Positions 1 to 13,085 of a DNA stretch of 50,304 nt are shown here, one piece after another. Source of the stretch: Pleurotus djamor (lineage: Eukaryota > Basidiomycota > Agaricomycetes > Agaricales > Pleurotaceae); NCBI GenBank assembly GCA_029747585.1, contig JAPEVF010000320.1:1-50304 (forward strand). The letters are read 5' to 3'. The notes under the pieces were generated by a model. It searched no databases, was not told the DNA's origin, and saw only the letters and a list, made by a program, of their open reading frames with translations. Position 1 is the first letter of the stretch. Each line of letters opens with the position of its first letter. A program made the translations under genes and the position numbers.

Positions 1-361
1 CTAGCAACGATATCGACATGCTCATACACGTCCAGGGTACCCTTGACCAAGTTTGCGAAAGGCCTGGTTGGATATTGGGTGGGTCGTCTCTGATTTTGTG
101 TTGGGGTCGAATTTTTGAAAATTCAGATTTTTCCGGTTTTCCGTGGTCGGGGAAGTGTTTGATGATCCCTCCGTACCCCATCCGCAACGCATCGCAGGCG
201 TCTAGCAACAGTATCCCCATGCTCGTACACATTCAAGGTACCCATGGCCAAGTTTGCGAAAGGCCTGGTTGAATATTGGGTGAGTCGTCTTTGATTTTGT
301 GTTTGGGTCGAATTTTCGAAATTTCGGGGTTTTCCGATTTTTCGTGCTCGGGGAAGCGTTC
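1..361. repeat. two-copy tandem direct repeat, period 201 bp
   Basis: Two diverged copies lie head to tail. The first begins at position 1 with CTAGCAACG and the second at 202 with CTAGCAACA. Each continues through CATGCTC, AAGTTTGCGAAAGGCCTGGTTG, a stretch around ATATTGGGT, and a T-rich part ending GGGGAAG. The first copy may extend off the left edge. The copies differ by scattered substitutions, so the duplication is not recent. Short open frames inside are repeat-derived and show no coding sign. Confidence 0.85.
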
Positions 362-1215
362 GACTCGTTTGAGGATGTTGACAGTGTTTTGGAAGGTTCG
401 TGGGCGACGCTTAGGGAAGGCCGCATCGAGTTCTAGATGCGTCGTGGGTGTGGAGGTTGTTGGAGGGGAGGAAGGCAGTTGGTAGGGAAGGTTGAGGTGG
501 ATCGCGAGGGGAAGGGTTGTGGATGCTTCGCATAGGATAACTAGGTGTAATGTAAGCTATATCCACGTTGTATAATGATGTATGGGACTCACTATATGCA
601 ATGGAAACTTTTTTTTNCGATCCCAACATATCATCTGAACTCGAACAAGTTGGGAGGAGGTCGAGTTTTTGGTCCAGGGAAGCAAGTTGTGGAGGGGAGG
701 GGCTTTGGCGTACTCTGGGTGAGTGGTCAGTCAACTAGTCAAGTGGGACGGCTTTGTGTGAGCGTGGTCGTGCTCAGTCTTGAGGGAGTGAGGGAGTGAT
801 GGAGGGAGCATAGATGCGTGTTGAAGGGCGCATTCAAGGCCTTGTAGCGTGATGGAAGGGAGGAGAGATGGCGGATGGCGGCTGTGAGAGAGAGATGGAT
901 GGGAGGATTTGGAGAGTTTTTCGTGGCTTATGCGGTGTTGGATGCAGCTGATGTTGGGGGAGAGGCAGAGGCGAGAAGACGATCGGGTCGACATGCAAGG
1001 TTTGGATGATGGGAGGAGGTATTGGTCCTGGAGGAGCAGACGATGGTTTACCCTAGTTTCTGGCTGCCTCTGGGCTTGAAGAAAAGGTGGAGAGGCGCAG
1101 ATAAAGATCGTAGATGCTTGTATTGACTGTGAGAACAGACTTTACCACGGTCACAAAGTTTCGTCTTCAACGTTCAACGTGAACCAGCTCGCGCAGCGCT
1201 CCAGCTCAATCAATC
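362..1215. other. gene-free stretch upstream of UPF3
   Basis: I see no convincing gene. The sequence is rich in G-rich purine runs such as GGGAGGAG repeats, and all open frames are short and low in complexity. One undetermined base lies at 617 after a T run. The last 100 bases before 1216 are presumably the UPF3 promoter and leader. Confidence 0.5.
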
Positions 1216-2845
1216 ATGGCTACTAAAACCTCCAAACAGAAGAAGGAGCGAGACACAGAGCGGAATGTGCAGACAGCTCCCCCAACAAACGAGAGGCTGA
1301 AGGCCGTCGTCCGACGACTCCCACCCAATCTACCCGAGGAAATATTCTGGGGTAGTGTGCAGGCCTGGGTCGCTGACGGGTCCGTCAACTGGAAGATCTA
1401 CTATCCAGGAAAAGCGAGCAAACGGTACGACGATCGCAACGGTATCTCCCAAGGTTCTATGTCACTGAGCTCGGTTCAGTCTGGGCAAGGAAAACACACC
1501 GTCGAGAGCATTCATCGCCTTCAAGAATGAGGACCAGTTGGCGACGTTTAGTCGAGAGTATGATGGTCATTTATTCAGGGATAAAGCAGGTATTTCGCAA
1601 ATTTGTGCTGTTGCTAGGTCGCTGTAAGTTAACATGTGGCCGTCAGGGAACGAGTACCAGGCCGTAGTTGAATTTGCGCCTTATCAAAAGGTTCCGTCCG
1701 AGCGCAAGAAGCCCGATGCGCGGAATGCCACCATCGAGAAAGGTGAGTGATAATTGTCATGCATGAAATTTGGCTCATGTTGCCGCGTTGTATTAGATGA
1801 CGATTACGTCTCCTTCATCGAGGCACTCAACGCATCCAAGGAGAAACCAGAATCGGTCTCGCTTGAGACGCTCAGTAAGTTCTTACCTATCACTTTGTCA
1901 AGACACCCCTTGACCCTTGTCTAGTTGCTTCAACGCAGCCCGCACCCGCACCCACCACAACTCCTCTACTAGAGGCACTTAAAGCAGAGAAATCCGCTGC
2001 CAAAGACAGAGAGGCCATCCTTCGGAATCACCCGCACTACAACATCCGTAAGAATGAGGCCAAGAAACCTTCGCCCGGTCAAAACGCCCGTCCCGAGCCC
2101 GTTCGTCCGACGCCTGACTCTCCTAGTGGGAACAGGAAAATAAGCGAGGAGGACCACCGCCCAAAGCGACAGGCCCTCCTCCAAATGCTCAGACACCCAC
2201 ACCCGTCAAGCCGCCGCAGGGACAGCAGAAGCCTAGTCTCTCAGGTGGATCGAACTCGAACGCGCCCCCTCAGGTCAAGCCACCTAAGCCGCCGAAAAAT
2301 CGTGGCAAACAGGCTGCCTCTGGAGATGCCGCTCCCTCAGCAGCAGATTCAGCTCCGCCTGCTCAAGCTGGGCCGTCTAAAGCTCAGAGTCAGACTCCAG
2401 GTGGTGCCGCTGCTCAGCCACCGACTGCTCCCAGGAGATGCGACTGGGGATCGCATCCAGACAGTTTGAGGCAGCTCTTAGTGGTGTCGGTGTCAGCCGC
2501 AAACGAGAGAAAGATGATAACTCTACCAACAACACCAACGAAGAAGCCAAAGACGGCGCTGAAACTCCGAAAGCGACGCCACAGACACCAACTACTCCCA
2601 ATCCTCCTCGGAGTCCTAGACGTCGTCGTAAGGAGGGTGGTGGAGGTGGAGGGAACGAAGCTGGGGAGGTCCGCGTTCCTGGGATATTGCAGCGCATCGA
2701 TGCTCCTCAGCTGGTTAGCAACGAAGCTCTGACAGCAAGGATAGATGCTGCTCCCCCTCCACCCAACTTTGGGCCTCCACCGAGAGGTGGTCACCCTGGA
2801 AGAGGGAGAGGACGAGGCCGCGGCGGTCCTCCGAGAGGTGGCTAA
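1216..2845 (+). CDS. UPF3: UPF3 / SMG-4 family nonsense-mediated mRNA decay factor
   Basis: Upf3 links exon junctions to the Upf1-Upf2 surveillance complex that destroys transcripts with premature stops. The N-terminus carries the Smg4/UPF3 signature: VVRRLPPNLPEEIFW, then W-x-YYPGK, SRAFIAFKNE and YQAVVEFAPYQ. Introns are clear at 1425-1479, 1590-1646, 1743-1796 and 1875-1924, and probable at 2048-2148 (donor GTAAGA). The tail is Pro/Ala-rich and ends in an RGG box (GRGRGRGRGGPPRGG) before the TAA at 2843-2845. Between about 2380 and 2440 the open frame jumps by one base, and no good intron fixes it. On the far side the motif ASRQFEAALSG, which I take from memory to be conserved in fungal homologues, is in frame with the RGG tail. 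A single-base assembly error is the likely cause. Family assignment is firm; the 3' half of the model is not. Confidence 0.85.
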
Positions 2846-3412
2846 TCGCTTATACCCTCCTGACCTTCGCCTCTTCCAAGGTATCATATCCGAGCTGTGA
2901 TTCCCCAGTCCCTTTGCGCACTCCGGAAACACAAACCATCCCTTAGCCAGTCCTGGAGCACGGTTCATCCGTGGCGATGGCCTACGAAGTGCTTGCCTTC
3001 TCGCGACTTCCTCATATGTGCCTTTAAGGCCTCGAAGCCCGGTGTATCCGATGGCTAGTGCAGCCACCAATCGACCTGTATTTCCTCACTTTAAGGTACT
3101 CTAGACTACATCAACGTATCGTTCCCGTTCGCTCCCTTTGTTGCCCTATGACGGTGACTCGATAATCGATAATCGAGCCGCCTGCTTCCATTCCAGAGAA
3201 CACGCTGGTTTAATCGTCCACCCACCCAAACACGTCTACTTCAGGAGTAGTCCTCGACTCATTCAGGGGCTCCCTCCTCGTGTGAGTCACATTCCGTTGG
3301 TGGCCTCGCCCTCGCGGTGCAATTATTCGCCCTCGCCTTTTCCTCGTGTCCTCCTTCAATGACACACTAATTCCCCTTCGTTTTCTGTCATCCAGTATTT
3401 TCTACCACCACG
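2846..3412. other. intergenic region, no gene seen
   Basis: This is the UPF3 3' flank and the promoter of the gene at 3413. Long open frames on the minus strand across 2414-3070 mirror the UPF3 coding sequence and have no family features. The TC-rich stretch near 3330-3400 resembles a fungal pyrimidine-rich promoter. Confidence 0.5.
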
Positions 3413-5031
3413 ATGGTTTTCGGTCTGATATTTTCTCGTAAACCCTCGATCCCCCAACTAGCCGAGACTCAACTGCGCACACCATCGCCTTCGGTGCAGC
3501 TTGATGAGCCTCAATCACTTCCACAAGCAAGTGAAGTCTCGCCGACGCCAGATTTGGTCACCGTCACCGATAGTGCTGATCTGTATCGACTCATACGCTC
3601 TGTGCCCGCGCAAACTCTTTGGACTTACACGCTGAAGAGGCTTCATCCAACAAATGAACTCGCGACACCAATTGCTTTAACTTCTTCTGCAATACCAGAA
3701 GAGCCCGTCCCCCCACATATCCTTACAGCTTTGACGGATTTCTTCGCATCCCTTACACCACCACCGACCCTTCACTGCGTCCGGTGCCACAAATTCTACA
3801 TGGAAGTCGATAACAATGATCGGTCTTGCCGCGTCGCACATGACGACGATTCTGCTGAGATAGACGGGTATGAGACGCTTTACAATTGTTGTGGAAAGAC
3901 GGTCGAGGGTACGGGAGATATGGGTCCTCCGGATGGCTGGTGCTACGAGGGAATGCACACGGTGATGCCCCTTCTTTCTACTACCTGTCTATTTGCCGAC
4001 TAATGGTTCTCCCTTCCCAGACCGACAGCAAACGCGCGCGATTTCGCGCAGATTCGACACCACACAATGATAAACTCGATTCCTGCAATGCTTTACGTTG
4101 CCATGAACCTGTGACATCATCTCCAAGGTCGACTCGCTCCACAAAGAGTCGCAAAGCCAGGACGGGATCACCATCTAAAGCATCTGCTGCACCCTCTAGC
4201 CCACGGGCTAAGCGCAGAAGAACAGATGCAGATGATCTACCAGACGACGTTGATACCTCAAGCCTGAAAGGAAAGGGCAAGGATGTATCTGATGAACCCG
4301 AAGGTACTCGACGTGGGCGATCAACGGCGCGCAAGCGTCCTAGGAAGAGTGAACCGCAACACGAAGAAACCGCTGACCGAGGAACAACCCTTGAACGTCA
4401 AGACACCGAAGTGCTCGCGAAAAATGATGCTGGCCCAGCGACGCGCACCCGTTCTCGTTCCCGATCTCGCGGGCCAACAAAACCCGCCTCTTCACTTGCC
4501 ACCCTTGTTGCAGCCTCAAAGACGGGTTTGGAAACCTCCCCTTCCGCTACCCCCAAATCAAAACGACCTACCAAGCCAATGTCGAAAGCTGGAGGGTCTG
4601 CCAAGCCCGCCTCGAGGGCGACGAAACCTGCTTCGTCCATTACTGTTCATAAACGCGGCAGTAGTGTGTTCTCGGCTGCGACAGATCACGAAGAACCACC
4701 ATCTTCGTCTCGAGGGCAAACTCCTATATCCCTGGCGTCTTCTAGCCCAGCATCCCATCTGAAGTCCAATGCACCGAAGAAGAATGATGGGCTTCACAGA
4801 CGAGCTTCTTCGTCACTTTCGATGGTTGTGGAGATACCTGTTTCACGGAACGGGTCGTTCTCGCCTTCGCGACCATTGGCCAGTGTGCCTGGGAAGACGT
4901 CGTCATTTAGGTCAGGGGAATGTCCCCAGGGTAGTCCAAAGAGCCATCGGTTGGGTGTGAAGAGGCTAGGCGAGGTCGTTGCGAGTAGCGTCGATGGGGA
5001 GGAGACGTTGTTGGCGTCTGCCTTCCGATGA
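3413..5031 (+). CDS. unknown Cys/His-rich protein with a long Ser/Arg/Lys-rich disordered tail
   Basis: I do not recognise a named family. Two exons (3413-3961 and 4021-5031, intron 3962-4020 ending TTCCCAG) give 519 residues. Residues about 120-210 hold a likely zinc-binding module: LHCVRCHKFY (C-x2-C), CRVAH, a paired NCC, WCYEGMH, and after the intron CNALRCHEP. The spacing suggests two zinc sites built across the splice junction. The rest is low complexity: KKRR-like clusters (SPRAKRRRTDADD, RKRPRKSE), an RSRSRSRG run, and many Ser/Pro/Lys blocks, as expected for a nuclear disordered protein. The first 110 residues contain a more ordered segment around DLYRLIRSVPAQTLWTYTLKR. Nuclear location is inferred only from the basic clusters. 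Confidence 0.75.
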
Positions 5032-5431
5032 AGAACTACAGGACTCTGTTTGAGACAGTTATGAACGCCATAGTAGCACGATGTCTACTCCATCACAATC
5101 CTTTACTTTTTTGCTATCGATCTCTTGAAACGTACATAGATAGTGCGCACGTTCCTTCCCTGCATCTCTTATTTATTCCATGTATTCTAGTTGTGCCCCA
5201 CCCAGACTGTATTACTCTACGTTGTACCGAGTCCACTATCTTTAATTTTATGCCTATATTTACTCAATACACCATGTGTCTTACATACTTATATTTTACC
5301 TGAGCACAAATCGCATTCACTTCGCGCCATCTCAGACTTGCAGCAAGCTGTTTCAGGTGCGCATTACGTAGTTATACAGATGGGGTGTACTTAGACGAGG
5401 ATATGGGAGGATTAATTGATCAAGTAGTACT
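5032..5431. other. convergent 3' flanks, no gene seen
   Basis: AT-rich DNA between the stop of the plus-strand gene at 5031 and the stop of the minus-strand LPMO at 5432. It presumably holds both polyadenylation regions. No coding, RNA-gene or repeat signal was found. Confidence 0.5.
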
Positions 5432-6434
5432 TCAACCGGACCAGACGGGGCCACCTGGGATGGTGTAGCTTTGGAGGTTGTTGTAGATGTTGACCTGAGC
5501 GCACATGTGAGTCAAAAACCGTGAAGTCATACAGGGGAAAGGAAACGTACGGTGATACCAGGGTCAGAGGGGGAGTAAGCACCCGGAAGAGCGATCTTCG
5601 GGGGGTTGGCGCTTCCTCCGCCGGTGATCTTGACTTGGGCACAACCAATGTAGAGCCTGAACATACAGTATTGAGCGTGAAACCGTGGATGATGTCACAT
5701 AAATACTTACTGAGCTCCTGGGTAAGATTGAGCGACATGGAGAGCGATGACCTCAGTGCGAATGAGGTATTCTCCAGCAGGGAGCGAGGCAGGGATGACA
5801 ACGCTGTGCTTTCCGTTGTTGGCGTTGACGACATCAGTAGCCCAGAGTTGTTGTTGAGCGTTGAGGAGACCAGATTGGTAGATCTTGGTCCAGACGGCGC
5901 CTTGTCCGTTGAAGGAGGCAGCGGTTGAGGGTGCCTTGGCGATGTAGACAAGGACGGGGCCTTTGTGGCCGCCAGAGATGGCGTCTTCACCGGTTCTCTG
6001 GGCGTGTTGGTGCCATTCGAGACTGCCAAAGTGAGCAGAATGTCAGCGTTCTGGTCGTGAGGCGGGATGGAGGTCGCAACACATACGTGATGTTAGCACC
6101 AGCGGGGATGGAGAGGGTGGAGACACCGGCACCAGAGAGACCGCCGACGTTGCAGGTCAAATCGGTGGAGGTGACATCAGTGACGGGGTTGTTGTTGGGT
6201 GGGATACGGATTCCATTGTTGTATCCCTGGTCAACCTAAATGTTCCAAAAAGGGCCCTCAGCGTGCAGATCAGATAATAGGATGATGTATTCATACGCCA
6301 TTGACCCAGAGGTACTGGAAGGTGACTACACAACAAAAGTCAGTTCAACTGATCCTGCAGCTAACCACAAGAATTAACTCACAATGGGCGTTGGCAAGAG
6401 CCGCTGAGGCGAGTACAGCAAGAGCGAGCTTCAT
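5432..6434 (-). CDS. AA9 lytic polysaccharide monooxygenase, secreted
   Basis: Copper enzyme that oxidatively cleaves cellulose or hemicellulose outside the cell. Six exons (6434-6383, 6325-6297, 6235-6087, 6022-5711, 5656-5551, 5494-5432) sum to 711 bp, giving 236 residues. The start gives a signal peptide, MKLALAVLASAALANA, followed directly by His, which becomes the N-terminal copper ligand (HFTFQYLWVNG). The second copper-ligand region is GGHKGPVLVYIAKAP, and the axial Tyr lies in AQLYIGCAQVKI. Further family marks are NNNPVTDV, LTCNVGG and the WATDVV segment. There is no CBM1, so it is a single-domain AA9. Length matches short family members. A TATA box lies 40 bp upstream. Substrate and C1/C4 selectivity cannot be read from sequence. 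Confidence 0.95.
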
Positions 6435-6473
6435 GTTGCTTCTTGGTGACTTTCCCTCTTGGTCTTCAATGCC

Positions 6474-6481
6474 TTTTTATA
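6474..6481 (-). promoter_or_regulatory. TATA box of the AA9 gene
   Basis: Read on the minus strand the sequence is TATAAAAA, 40 bp before the AA9 start codon at 6434. A strong TATA box fits an inducible secreted enzyme. Confidence 0.7.
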
Positions 6482-7094
6482 CCCGGTCGTCATGAAGTAA
6501 TCTTGCGCCATTAATGCTTCCAGTCAAGCGAAAACATTGACCCATTGAATTCCATCCCCGAGTAGATCACCAACGGATGTCACCACCATGCTTCTTTGAT
6601 CACGCTGGGAGGAGCCCCATACCGAGGTTGTAGCGGATTCACTGCAAAGAGCAACCCAGGAGGGAAATTCGTCGGAATGACCTTGGCAGTAGATACATCA
6701 AGCGATAGAAGAAATGGATAATGTGGATAGGCGGGGGGTGGAGATAACTGCAATAACTTCGGGAGTAATTTAAGAATCGATGTCATTTTTAGTGTTGACC
6801 ATGCGTAACTATAGACACGAGAGAGAGAAGATCCGTAGACAGTTTATAGTTGCGTAAAGGCGAGTTCGGCATGGTGTGTCGTTATGAGGGGTGCCGGTGG
6901 GGACAGTTCCAGTGAGGCTCGGAAGAACTGCGTCATGGTTGAAGGCAAATTTACCTCCCGGTTCGGTTCGCACGTGCGCCTGACAGTTAGGGCGTCACGG
7001 TTCGTCACGCCTCACGCTTCGCCTTCGACTTCAACTATCACATCACCGCCTCGGCGAAACGTCCACACGGCTGGTCTCCTCCGGACGCTTTTTC
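6482..7094. other. divergent intergenic region between AA9 and PPIL4
   Basis: This region holds both upstream regions. A 68-codon open frame on the minus strand at 6580-6786 has no recognisable features and is not called. Short C/T-rich tracts precede the PPIL4 start. Confidence 0.5.
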
Positions 7095-8613
7095 ATGTCT
7101 GTGCTCTTCGAGACTTCGCTTGGAGACATTGTTATTGATCTCGAAGTCGATTCCTGTCCAAAAACTTGCGAGAACTTTCTCAAACTCTGCAAGATCTACT
7201 ATTACAACCTCAACGCGTTCTTCAATGGTGTGTGGCTTTCCTCGCGTCTTGAATTTTGACTCTGGGTTGAGAAAGTGCGAAAAGTGTTCTCTTTGCTGAT
7301 GCAGAGCTGTAGTCTCCAAGGATTTTCTTGCTCAAGCGGGCGACCCCTCCGCTACGGGAACCGGTGGAGAATCAATATGGTCGCTAATATCCACGGATAA
7401 ATCCACTCCGCGGTACTTCACGCCAGAAATCCTCCCAAAGCTCAAACACACACATAAAGGCACCGTGTCCATGGCTGTTGCGCCCGCTCTGGAAGGCCAG
7501 ACAGTAGGTGGATGCGGTAGCCAGTTCTTCATTACGCTCGGCGATAATATCGACTATCTGGACGGAAAACATGCGGCTTTTGGACATGTTGTGGAGGGGA
7601 TCGATACGCTGGATAAGCTGAATGAGGTTTATGTTGACCAGGACGGCCGTCCATTGAAAGATGTGAGAATTCGTCACGTCGTTATCCTCGGTGCGTGTAA
7701 TGGCTTGTGTCTGAATGTCTCTTTTTCCTTACAAATCTGGTAGATGACCCATTTCCTGACCCACCGGGTCTGATACAACCACCGTCGTCACCCACTCGAC
7801 CCCCAGATAATTCTACGCGTATTGCTGAAGATGAAGATCCGTTGGCTACCCTTCCTGAAGAGGAAGAGGAACGTTTGAGGCGCGAAAAAGCTGCGGCTGC
7901 GTCAGCCCTTACGCTAGAAATGGTCGGAGATCTCCCCTTCGCCAATGTCCGACCCCCGGAGAACGTTTTGTTTGTCTGCAAGCTGAACCCTGTCACGAGA
8001 GACGAGGATCTTGAGCTGATTTTCTCAAGATTCGGAACGATCATGAGTTGCCAGGTTATTCGTGACAAAAAGACGGGTGACTCTCTGCAATACGCTTTCA
8101 TAGAGTTTGACAAGCGCGAGGATGCTGAAAAGGCATATTTTAAAATGCAGAATGTCCTTGTTGACGATCGTCGCATCTGGGTTGATTTGTGAGCCTCTGA
8201 AGCTTTATTTGGGAATTGTCCTTCCAACTAACTAGCCTTATAGCTCACAGTCCGTCGCTCGCACTAACACACAATGGTCTAATGATATCAAGACTGGACC
8301 TCGGCGGCCAGCACCGAGCGGGTTCGCTGGTCGAGACGATCTAGAGCGAACCAAGAGGTACCGTGATGAAGGACCCCAAGGTGGCTCTGACAAGTATGGT
8401 ATGGTTTTCGACGTCCCGGGTGGTGGGCACGGTGGGAAGCGAAGTCGAAGAAGTCGAAGTCGGGACCGGGACCGGGACAGAGATGGTGGTAGGAAAAGGG
8501 AATATGGTGGTGACAGTGGGAGACGGAGGTCTAGATCGCCGAGAGATAGGGATTATACCAGGCGAAGGAGTAGGAGCAGAGACAATTCCTCGAGGCACTC
8601 GAAGAGGTACTGA
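7095..8613 (+). CDS. PPIL4: PPIL4-type cyclophilin with RRM and RS tail
   Basis: Peptidyl-prolyl isomerase fused to an RNA-binding domain, a nuclear family associated with splicing and RNA processing. Exons 7095-7227, 7313-7690, 7744-8188 and 8244-8613 sum to 1326 bp (441 residues). Residues 1-160 are cyclophilin: [39 protein letters not shown] and [10 protein letters not shown]. An acidic linker ([15 protein letters not shown]) follows, then an RRM with RNP2 [10 protein letters not shown] and RNP1-like YAFIEFD. The tail is Arg/Ser/Asp-rich ([23 protein letters not shown]), as in fungal Cyp6/PPIL4 proteins. The start ATG is fixed by the conserved first beta strand. Confidence 0.95.
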
Positions 8614-9637
8614 GATACGTCGGGGCTGCCATAGAAGACCAGGTGGCGTCGGTGTACTTCTAGTGCTAGATGTGTATCGACAGGTTTGCCATAAACCTAC
8701 TTATCTTATCCCTTTCAAGCATTGTTTAGGCTCAGGCAGGGCTCAGGCTGAGGCAGCCTAGCCCAAACCAAAAGGCTTACACCTGGCGCTTAATTCTTGA
8801 TCCACTCATTAATTATAAGCGCTCGTAAGCCTCTTCCTTCCCTACCTCCACCGTCCTGACCCGTACGGGACAACATGTTACGTGGCTAGCTCACAACCTA
8901 CATGAAGGTCTAATACTTCGTTTCCCCAAATGATACGGACAATACTGCTCTGATTACAATCGCAATGCTCCCGGAGCGATCGATTCAGATGCCTAATCTT
9001 ATATGGGCATCGAATACCTCTTCTCTGCGCCAGAACGACTCTCTGCGCCCTGGCCTTATGATAGCGGCGTACCTCTGNTCTTCCTGGTGCCCAGCCAATG
9101 CTACAATGTCGATGAACCCATCGGCATCGGAGACGGTGGACCGAGCTCATGAGGCCATGTGAGGTGGCTCATGCTGGCCGATTCGCCTAGTTGTAAATGG
9201 GCTTGGTGAGTTCCTGATTGTTTGACATCTGCGCCTACTCTCTGAGCTGATGGTTTCAATCGCGCTCCTCCATCAGCGTGTTTGGAACAAAAGAAACGCC
9301 ACTTGGCTTGATACCGGAACGCTCGAGAAGATTTCAAGATGTGAAGCATTATTGTGGCGACGATGCCATATCAAAGACCCCAAATTTACCTCCAGAAGTG
9401 TCGCTTTAACCGCCACATTGAAGGTCACCAGAGCATCAGAGATCGTCATTCCGGGCTTTCGACGTCGACTGTCCGCCGGAGTNATTCGCTTTTGGACATT
9501 GTTTGTNCGCGCTTGGANACGCCTGCTGGTTTCACTGCANGATTGAGTTGAGTTGCATCATCTCCTTCGGCAGCCAGATACCGGNGCATCCCCATACATA
9601 TCACTGTGCGCCCGTCTGCCCAGTCATCACAGCCTAC
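8614..9637. other. gene-free stretch with an inverted repeat and several N bases
   Basis: No gene is supported. Short open frames occur on both strands around 8880-9550, broken by stops and by N bases at 9078, 9483, 9507, 9518, 9540 and 9585. None shows a known motif or a splice structure. GGCTCAGGC-type direct repeats lie at about 8728-8760. The region could hold a decayed gene, but I cannot name it. Confidence 0.45.
8774..8831. repeat. imperfect inverted repeat, possible hairpin
   Basis: The left arm GGCTTACACCTGGCGCTTA (8774-8792) pairs with the right arm TAAGCGCTCGTAAGCC (8816-8831), apart from a 3-nt bulge. The 23-nt loop is AT-rich. It lies in a gene-free region, so it could be a small transposon end pair or a structural element. 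Confidence 0.6.
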
Positions 9638-9645
9638 TATATATA
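9638..9645 (+). promoter_or_regulatory. TATA box of the BTB gene
   Basis: TATATATA lies 51 bp before the ATG at 9696. This supports 9696 as the first usable start, since open frame upstream of it would overlap the TATA box. Confidence 0.55.
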
Positions 9646-9695
9646 CTGATCTCGTTGAGACAGCGTCTACTCTCCCCATACTACGTGCCCCATCC

Positions 9696-10541
9696 ATGCT
9701 ACTCCCAGGTACTCAGTCTCAGCACGCTATGCGCCATCTTCGCGATGTAACTCTCGACGCCGACGTAATCTTGCAGTCTGGCGAGGATGAGCCCACCGAG
9801 TTTCGTGCTCATCGTTGCATCCTTTCCGCGTCCTCGCCTTTCTTCGCGGTCATGTTCACCCTTCCGCAGAAGAACGAAGAAAGCGTTCCGATAATCCCGT
9901 TCCCCGAAAAACGCGAGATTCTGGACGCCTTGCTTCAATTCATTTACCCAGTACCCGATCCTCCGATAAAGTCGCTCTCAGAAATCGCTGACATCCTCGC
10001 CGTTGCCGTGAAATACGACTTCACTGCGGCCATTGCTGCCCTACGAAAGCTCCTTGTTTCAGCGTCCTACTTGAAGTCCGAGCCTAAGCGCGTTTACGCG
10101 ATTGCTTGTCGGTTCGATTTTGACGAAGAAGCCAAATTAGCGTCACGATATACTTTGGACGTTAATGTGTTGGATAGCCCATTGTCCGACGATCTCAAAC
10201 ACATATCGGCTTATTCATACCACCAACTACTCGATCTTCACCGACGACGCGGGCGGGCCGCAAGCGACCTGCTGAAAATCCCGGATACTATCAAATGCAT
10301 GCAGTGTAACGGAAATTCATTCAATGTCTATTCGCTTCCCAAGTGGTGGCACGAGTTCGAACAGCGAGCAAAGAAGGAGTTGGCGGAAAGGCCTTCTACT
10401 CATGTCATCTTCAGCATGGAGTTTTTGAGCGTTGCGGCGAATGCAAGTGGGTGTGCTCGCTGCCCAGGAAGTGTGCTCAATGCACACAAGTTCCTCNCCG
10501 AGTTGAAGGACCAGATTGATGCCCTTCCGGATACCATATGA
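9696..10541 (+). CDS. BTB/POZ domain protein, single exon
   Basis: One uninterrupted 281-residue frame. The N-terminal half is a BTB fold: DVTLDADVILQSG, FRAHRCILSASSPFF, VMFTLPQ, FPEKREILDALLQFIYP, then LAVAVKYDF, the usual order of BTB strands and helices. The C-terminal half has two Cys pairs (IKCMQCNGNSF and GCARCPGS) flanking WWHEFEQRAKKELAERP, a pattern I know from fungal BTB families and a possible zinc site. Such proteins are expanded in Agaricomycetes, and BTB domains often recruit Cullin-3, but nothing here shows a partner. One N at 10497 leaves one residue undetermined near the C-terminus. Confidence 0.9.
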   Translation: MLLPGTQSQHAMRHLRDVTLDADVILQSGEDEPTEFRAHRCILSASSPFFAVMFTLPQKNEESVPIIPFPEKREILDALLQFIYPVPDPPIKSLSEIADILAVAVKYDFTAAIAALRKLLVSASYLKSEPKRVYAIACRFDFDEEAKLASRYTLDVNVLDSPLSDDLKHISAYSYHQLLDLHRRRGRAASDLLKIPDTIKCMQCNGNSFNVYSLPKWWHEFEQRAKKELAERPSTHVIFSMEFLSVAANASGCARCPGSVLNAHKFLXELKDQIDALPDTI

Positions 10542-10851
10542 TCCATTGTCCTATTGCGATCATGGACCATTCGCTCTTCATGATGATACCCTCCAGGCCA
10601 CGCGTAATACTATTTTTATTCCACATGCAACTAGTGTACCCCATACTATAGTCACAACTACTCCTCCGTTACGAACGCACTGTGTTCCATTACGATTCGA
10701 TCGCTAGAACGTATTGTTTCTGGTACTTNGCAGAATCTTATCAGATATTCGGATTAGAGCCGCCCGTACCTTCAAAACCGGTCGCCAAACGCGAATACAT
10801 ATGCCTTCTCGTGCGATAAAGCTTCTGCAAATAACTTAATTCTTTACCACC
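10542..10851. other. intergenic region, no gene seen
   Basis: BTB 3' flank and P5CDH promoter. One N at 10729. No feature was recognised beyond pyrimidine-rich DNA ending TTTACCACC just before the P5CDH start. Confidence 0.5.

Positions 10852-13085
<2,234 letters not shown>

Noticed and set aside
1216..2202. Frame change after 2047 in UPF3 as a real frameshift
   Set aside because: A GTAAGA donor at 2048 with an AG acceptor at 2148 restores the Pro-rich frame, so an intron is the simpler reading there.
2414..3070. Minus-strand open frame of 218 codons
   Set aside because: It is antisense to the UPF3 3' half, has no domain, and its composition mirrors the opposite strand.
3981..4762. Open frames on both strands inside the Ser/Arg-rich tail of the 3413 gene
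   Set aside because: Low-complexity coding DNA often stays open in other frames; no family features.
6580..6786. 68-codon minus-strand frame between AA9 and PPIL4
   Set aside because: No signal peptide, motif or splice structure; lies in a promoter region.
8878..9550. Overlapping short frames that might be a decayed gene
   Set aside because: Nothing recognisable, stops and N bases throughout; reported only as gene-free DNA.
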